Assembly: GCA_020536535.1 (NCBI GenBank)
Contig: JAHLWZ010000979.1
Coordinates: forward strand, 1 to 34,090
DNA length: 34,090 nt
Reading direction: 5' to 3'
Source of the DNA: Pelomyxa schiedti
Lineage: Eukaryota > Evosea > Pelobiontida > Pelomyxidae
In this document: in pieces, positions 30,884 through 34,090 of the stretch
Layout of the letters: each line of letters starts with the position of its first letter
How positions within the stretch are numbered: position 1 is the first letter of the stretch
Notes under the pieces: generated by a model
Seen by the model: only the letters and a program-made list of their open reading frames with translations
Told to the model about the DNA's origin: nothing
Database searches by the model: none
Made by a program: the position numbers and the translations under genes

Positions 30884-32065
30884 TCAGAGAGGGAAAGAGA
30901 AGTGGGGGGCAACTCTACACAGGCGCCTGAACAAGTTGAATGTCATGACGTGGTCACCAGAGGATTCCTCAGTCACTTGTATCTGGGGGTCTACGTGGTG
31001 CCACGCTGTCATATGGAACAGAAGGCCACCCTCAACAAAGGAGAGTTTCACATCCAACACTCGGTGGGCTTCGGGATGCTGGAACTTGCATAACTGCGAA
31101 TGATTCGTTGGTTGCCACTTGCCACTTGTCCCATCCACCGTGATGAAACCTCCTTCTGCATAAATGGAGGGTGTCGCATGGGTACCTGCTCTCAAGATAA
31201 AGGAATGGGAACCAGTCTCATTTCTGAATGCAAAGCAAGTGAAGCCGCAACTACCAGCCAATGGAAAGGGTGATGGCAGATCACGCAAACTGAGAGTGGC
31301 CGAGCCAATAACAGTCAATTTCTTTGATTCACAGGTTTGCACAAGGTCGACAAGCAAAATCCCAACGCAGAATGCAGACCTGCCATACCAGCGAACTAAA
31401 AAGTGGTCTTCATTGGTTCCCACAAGCTCAGGAACACAAAATTTCCACCTTGGGTCAGTTTGGACAGTTGTTGGCTTCTGGATGGTCACTTGTCCTGTTG
31501 TGCTCTTATTTGGTATTCTTACAACAACCAATTCTCTTTTGGAGTGGTCACACGTCACAAGCCACTTCCCATTCACCCTTTGCCTGCTCCAGCTTGAGGT
31601 ACACAGCAGCTGTATCCTCTGTCCAGTTACCCTATCCAGTAACAGGTGCACCCTCTGTGATCCCCTCATCTTCCCCACTACCAAGTAATCCCGACTGGCA
31701 CCAATCAGCTCCTCGTGCCCCCTTTGCACCCACCACCTCATTTCATGTGTCAGTGACCGCAGCACCAAGGAAAAACCAAAGGTGATCATCAGTCTATTAT
31801 CCCCTTCAAGATAATCCCACATTGTACAGTAGAACCTAGAGTGGTCAATAATCCACCACCACAGCAGCCTGACAACCAGAATCCCATAATCCCCGCAGCC
31901 GCCGAGCAGAGTGCCGCCACCCATAATCCGCAGCGGGCACGCGGCCCCGCACCGAGGGTGTGCCGCCCCTGTCACCAGCGCGCCAACTTGGTCCCTCGCT
32001 GTTTGCAGCACCGGGACCGGCGCCACGGCGACAACTTTGCCGGCCCGCCGTTGGCTCCTGAACAT
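30884..32065 (-). CDS. Unrecognised protein, tandem paralogue B (393 aa)
   Basis: A single-exon gene starting with an ATG at 32065. It aligns along its length with the downstream paralogue A: RDQVGALVTG, CPLRIMGGG, SRFYC, LTHEMRWWVQR, an LVDL-x-x-TC motif in the middle, and the C-terminal FVEGGLLFH and VTEESSGDHVMTFNLFRR. It is shorter by about 40 residues. At the DNA level the C-terminal coding ends are very close (compare 29346-29405 with 30927-30986), so the duplication is not ancient or the copies have exchanged sequence. Function unknown. It probably belongs to a lineage-expanded family, judged only from the presence of two copies here. Confidence 0.7.
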   Translation of the reverse strand: MFRSQRRAGKVVAVAPVPVLQTARDQVGALVTGAAHPRCGAACPLRIMGGGTLLGGCGDYGILVVRLLWWWIIDHSRFYCTMWDYLEGDNRLMITFGFSLVLRSLTHEMRWWVQRGHEELIGASRDYLVVGKMRGSQRVHLLLDRVTGQRIQLLCTSSWSRQRVNGKWLVTCDHSKRELVVVRIPNKSTTGQVTIQKPTTVQTDPRWKFCVPELVGTNEDHFLVRWYGRSAFCVGILLVDLVQTCESKKLTVIGSATLSLRDLPSPFPLAGSCGFTCFAFRNETGSHSFILRAGTHATPSIYAEGGFITVDGTSGKWQPTNHSQLCKFQHPEAHRVLDVKLSFVEGGLLFHMTAWHHVDPQIQVTEESSGDHVMTFNLFRRLCRVAPHFSFPL

Positions 32066-32161
32066 TTTTTTCTGCTGGTCACTCGAAAGTGACGAAAAAA
32101 AAAAGTGTTGCTTTGGGTCCTCTTGACCATAGTCGTTTGTTACGGTGACGAAAGAAAGGAG

Positions 32162-34066
32162 TTAGGGATTTTGGGAAGCATTGTAGGCTTTCATGTCGTT
32201 TTGGTATCTCAGTTTGTCAGCTTGTGCCTGGTCAACAAATGGTTGCTTCTCCTGTTGTGTAAGGGCCTTCCATTCTGCGCCGATGGTCTTGATGCGCTCA
32301 CACACGTTCATTGTTGGCTGTGATTCCTTCATTTGGGGAAGCCTGTGCTCACAGAATAACATGTACGCTGTTTTGGCCCTCTTTGGCTGGTTGGGGTCCA
32401 ATTTGATATGCTTTCTGATTGGCTTTTCTGTTGTGTCGGAGTCCGAGTCTGATGAGGATGGGTCTCCTCCTATTCTCTTTGAGGGAACAGTTGCTGCACA
32501 AGTTGTTGCTGTTGCTCCTTCTTCTGTTTTGTTTGCCAAGCTGAGGTTGTATTCTTCCATGTCTTTCTGGTATCTCTGCTTTTCGGCCTCAGCCTTGGCA
32601 ACAAAGGGTTGTTTGTCTTCTGGTGACATGGACTTCCACATTTCACCAAGTTTCTTCATGTATTCAACAGGCCTCATTCCTGGTGTGGCTGCAACAAGGC
32701 CCGGCCTCCTGTCCCCCACAAAGAGGATGTATGCTGACATGGGCCTCTTTGGGCGGTTGGGGTCCTTTTGGATTCTTCTTGGTTTCTTGGAACTCTCTTC
32801 TTCAGAGGACTCCTCTGCGTCCTCCTTTTCTTTATTATCTGAGTCTGATGAGGATGGTGAACTTGCAGGACGATGTCTCCCTCCTCCTCTTCTCTTTGAG
32901 GGAACAGTTGCTGTGGTGGTTACTTCTTTTTCTGGAAGAGCAGCTGCTTCTGGTTTGTTTGCCAAGCTGAGGTTGTATTCTTCCATGTCTTTCTGGTATC
33001 TCTGCTTGTCAGCCTCAGCCTTGGCAAAGAAGGGTTGCTTGTCTTCTGGTGACATGGACTTCCACATTTCGCCAAGTTTCTTCATGCATTCAACAGGCCT
33101 CATTCCTGGTGTGGTGGCAACAAGGCCTGGCCTCCTGTCCTCCGCGAAGATCATGTAGGCCGACCTGGGCCTCTTTGGGTGGTTGGGGTCCTTTTTGGCT
33201 TTTTTCCTTTTTATTGGTTTCATTGGGCTCTCTTCTTCAGAAGACTCCTCTGCATCCTCCTCAAGGGGTTCAGGCTTAGAACCTTTCTTGGTCGCAAGAA
33301 ATTGTTTTTTCTGTTGCTCAGAAAGGTCCATAAACGGCTGGAAAAGTGGTGAGCTTCATTCAACATGAATGTATGAGAGAGAAATTGTACTTTCTTGTCA
33401 AGTGCGGACATTTCTTTCCACATTCTGGCAAGGTGCAGTGTCACGGCATGTTCTTGTGCTGAAGGGCCCAAGGATTTCCGGACTTCATCTCTTTTCTCAC
33501 GTGCAAATAAGAAATAAGCGGGCATTGGGCGCTTCTGTGCCTCGAGAATTCCGCTGTTATCTTCTTCCGGGTGTGCCTCAGCCATGTTGTTATCGGTAAT
33601 ATTGGTTGCCGAGTTCTCTTTTTGTTGCAAATAGATCCTTTTTTGTTCTTCTGCAAGGACCAGCCATTGCTGAAGAGGAACGAAATGTAAGAATGGCAAA
33701 GTGAAGTGCGGTAAAAAAAAACCACACCAGTGTTTCTGATTTAGAGAGGGCTTTCCACATCCGGGCTATCTCCGTTGCAACTGCTGGGAATGAGGCGTCG
33801 GGGCCAAGAGATTTTATTACCTCATCCCTCTTCTTTTCCTGGAAAAGCATGTAAGCTGACTTTGGCCGCTTCAGAACCCCGGTCTCAGCAGTAAGTTCTT
33901 TCATCCCTTTGAGGTTCCCACTGCTACTTCCAGAGCCACCAACACCAACAACAACATCAGGCATTGAATTGTTTGTTGTTGGGTCACATAAGTGAAGGAC
34001 TGCCTTTTCGCGATCATAATCGTCACTGGTTCCCGTGGCGGAACTTGGTTTGTCCCCTTGCATCAT
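32162..34066 (-). CDS. Protein with five HMG boxes (597 aa)
   Basis: Three exons: 34066-33728, 33669-33391 and 33337-32162, with introns of 58 and 53 nt, phase 0. Five HMG boxes follow one another. Box 1 (about 65-133) starts LKRPKSAYMLF, box 2 (157-225) QKRPMPAYFLF, box 3 (256-330) PKRPRSAYMIF, box 4 (about 397-470) PKRPMSAYILF and box 5 (about 520-590) PKRAKTAYMLF. The first two are split by introns near the same point. Boxes 3 and 4 are near copies. Linkers are acidic and Ser-rich (SSSDSDSD, DAEESSEEES), with basic patches (PIKRKKAKK). HMG boxes bind and bend DNA. A chromatin or UBF-like rDNA role is possible given the number of boxes, but this is inference. Start: first ATG after a stretch with no ATG in frame. 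The gene could extend past the window edge. Confidence 0.85.
32467..33262. repeat. Internal tandem duplication in HMG gene
   Basis: Two units of about 400 bp, offset by 426 bp over most of their length (417 at one edge, so small indels exist). For example GTTTGCCAAGCTGAGG recurs at 32531 and 32957, and CAACAGGCCTCATTCC at 32665 and 33091. Each unit carries one HMG box plus its acidic linker. Confidence 0.9.
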
Positions 34067-34090
34067 TGTCAGGCTCCGCAACAAAATGTT

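Larger units (their letters stand above)
29295..32065. repeat. Tandem gene duplication (paralogues A and B)
   Basis: Two same-strand genes with matching starts, matching ends and shared motifs throughout, at a spacing of about 1.5 kb. The best nucleotide match is in the last 80 codons. Confidence 0.8.

Noticed and set aside
32193-33158. A 321-codon plus-strand frame
   Set aside because: Exactly antisense to the repetitive HMG-box exon. Its sequence only mirrors the HMG repeats and carries no domain.

Overview
The window is nuclear DNA from a protist with compact, intron-rich genes. Most introns follow the GT-AG rule and are about 40-60 nt, with a few of only 27-33 nt. Intergenic gaps are short (11-530 bp) and most neighbouring genes differ in strand. 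The gene set (a short IQGAP of the DGAP1/GAPA type, a ROCO protein, a Vint protein, a TRAF-type RING protein, TTC39, Asn and Thr runs) points to Amoebozoa. An archamoeba such as Pelomyxa or Mastigamoeba is my best guess from protein style, but it is not proven. I see no bacterial features, tRNA, rRNA, CRISPR array or transposase. All exon joins come from hand reading of splice sites and reading frame, with no transcript evidence.

Layout. Positions 48-4859 (minus): a 61-residue WW protein, a Cys-rich unknown, a RING plus TRAF-zinc-finger protein and a TTC39/IML2-like TPR protein. Position 5067-6043 (plus): a SPRY protein whose first intron carries a TG-rich microsatellite. Position 6128-9053 (minus): an unusual SAM plus caspase-like (C14) protease. 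Positions 9492-11869 (plus): a PPOX-nitroreductase fusion, then an unknown protein 23 bp downstream. Positions 12201-14304 (minus): a Hint/Vint protein and an unknown. Position 14328-18391 (plus): a ROCO protein with LRR, Roc and COR, a degenerate GTPase-like N-terminus and a truncated pseudokinase. Position 18615-21796 (minus): the IQGAP-like protein, head to head with a TBC Rab-GAP (22184-25512, plus). Position 25632-29099 (plus): a P-loop NTPase plus PD-(D/E)XK nuclease resembling the Crinkler/RHS class. Positions 29295-32065 (minus): two tandem paralogues of an unrecognised family. Position 32162-34066 (minus): a protein with five HMG boxes.

Functionally the region is mixed. Small-GTPase signalling and cortex regulation are prominent (ROCO, IQGAP, TBC), together with ubiquitin-type signalling (TRAF RING, SPRY), a protease, a flavoenzyme and nuclear DNA-binding proteins. 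Nothing suggests an operon-like common pathway. The most notable items are the NTPase-nuclease gene, the ROCO pseudokinase, the PPOX-nitroreductase fusion and the SAM-caspase.
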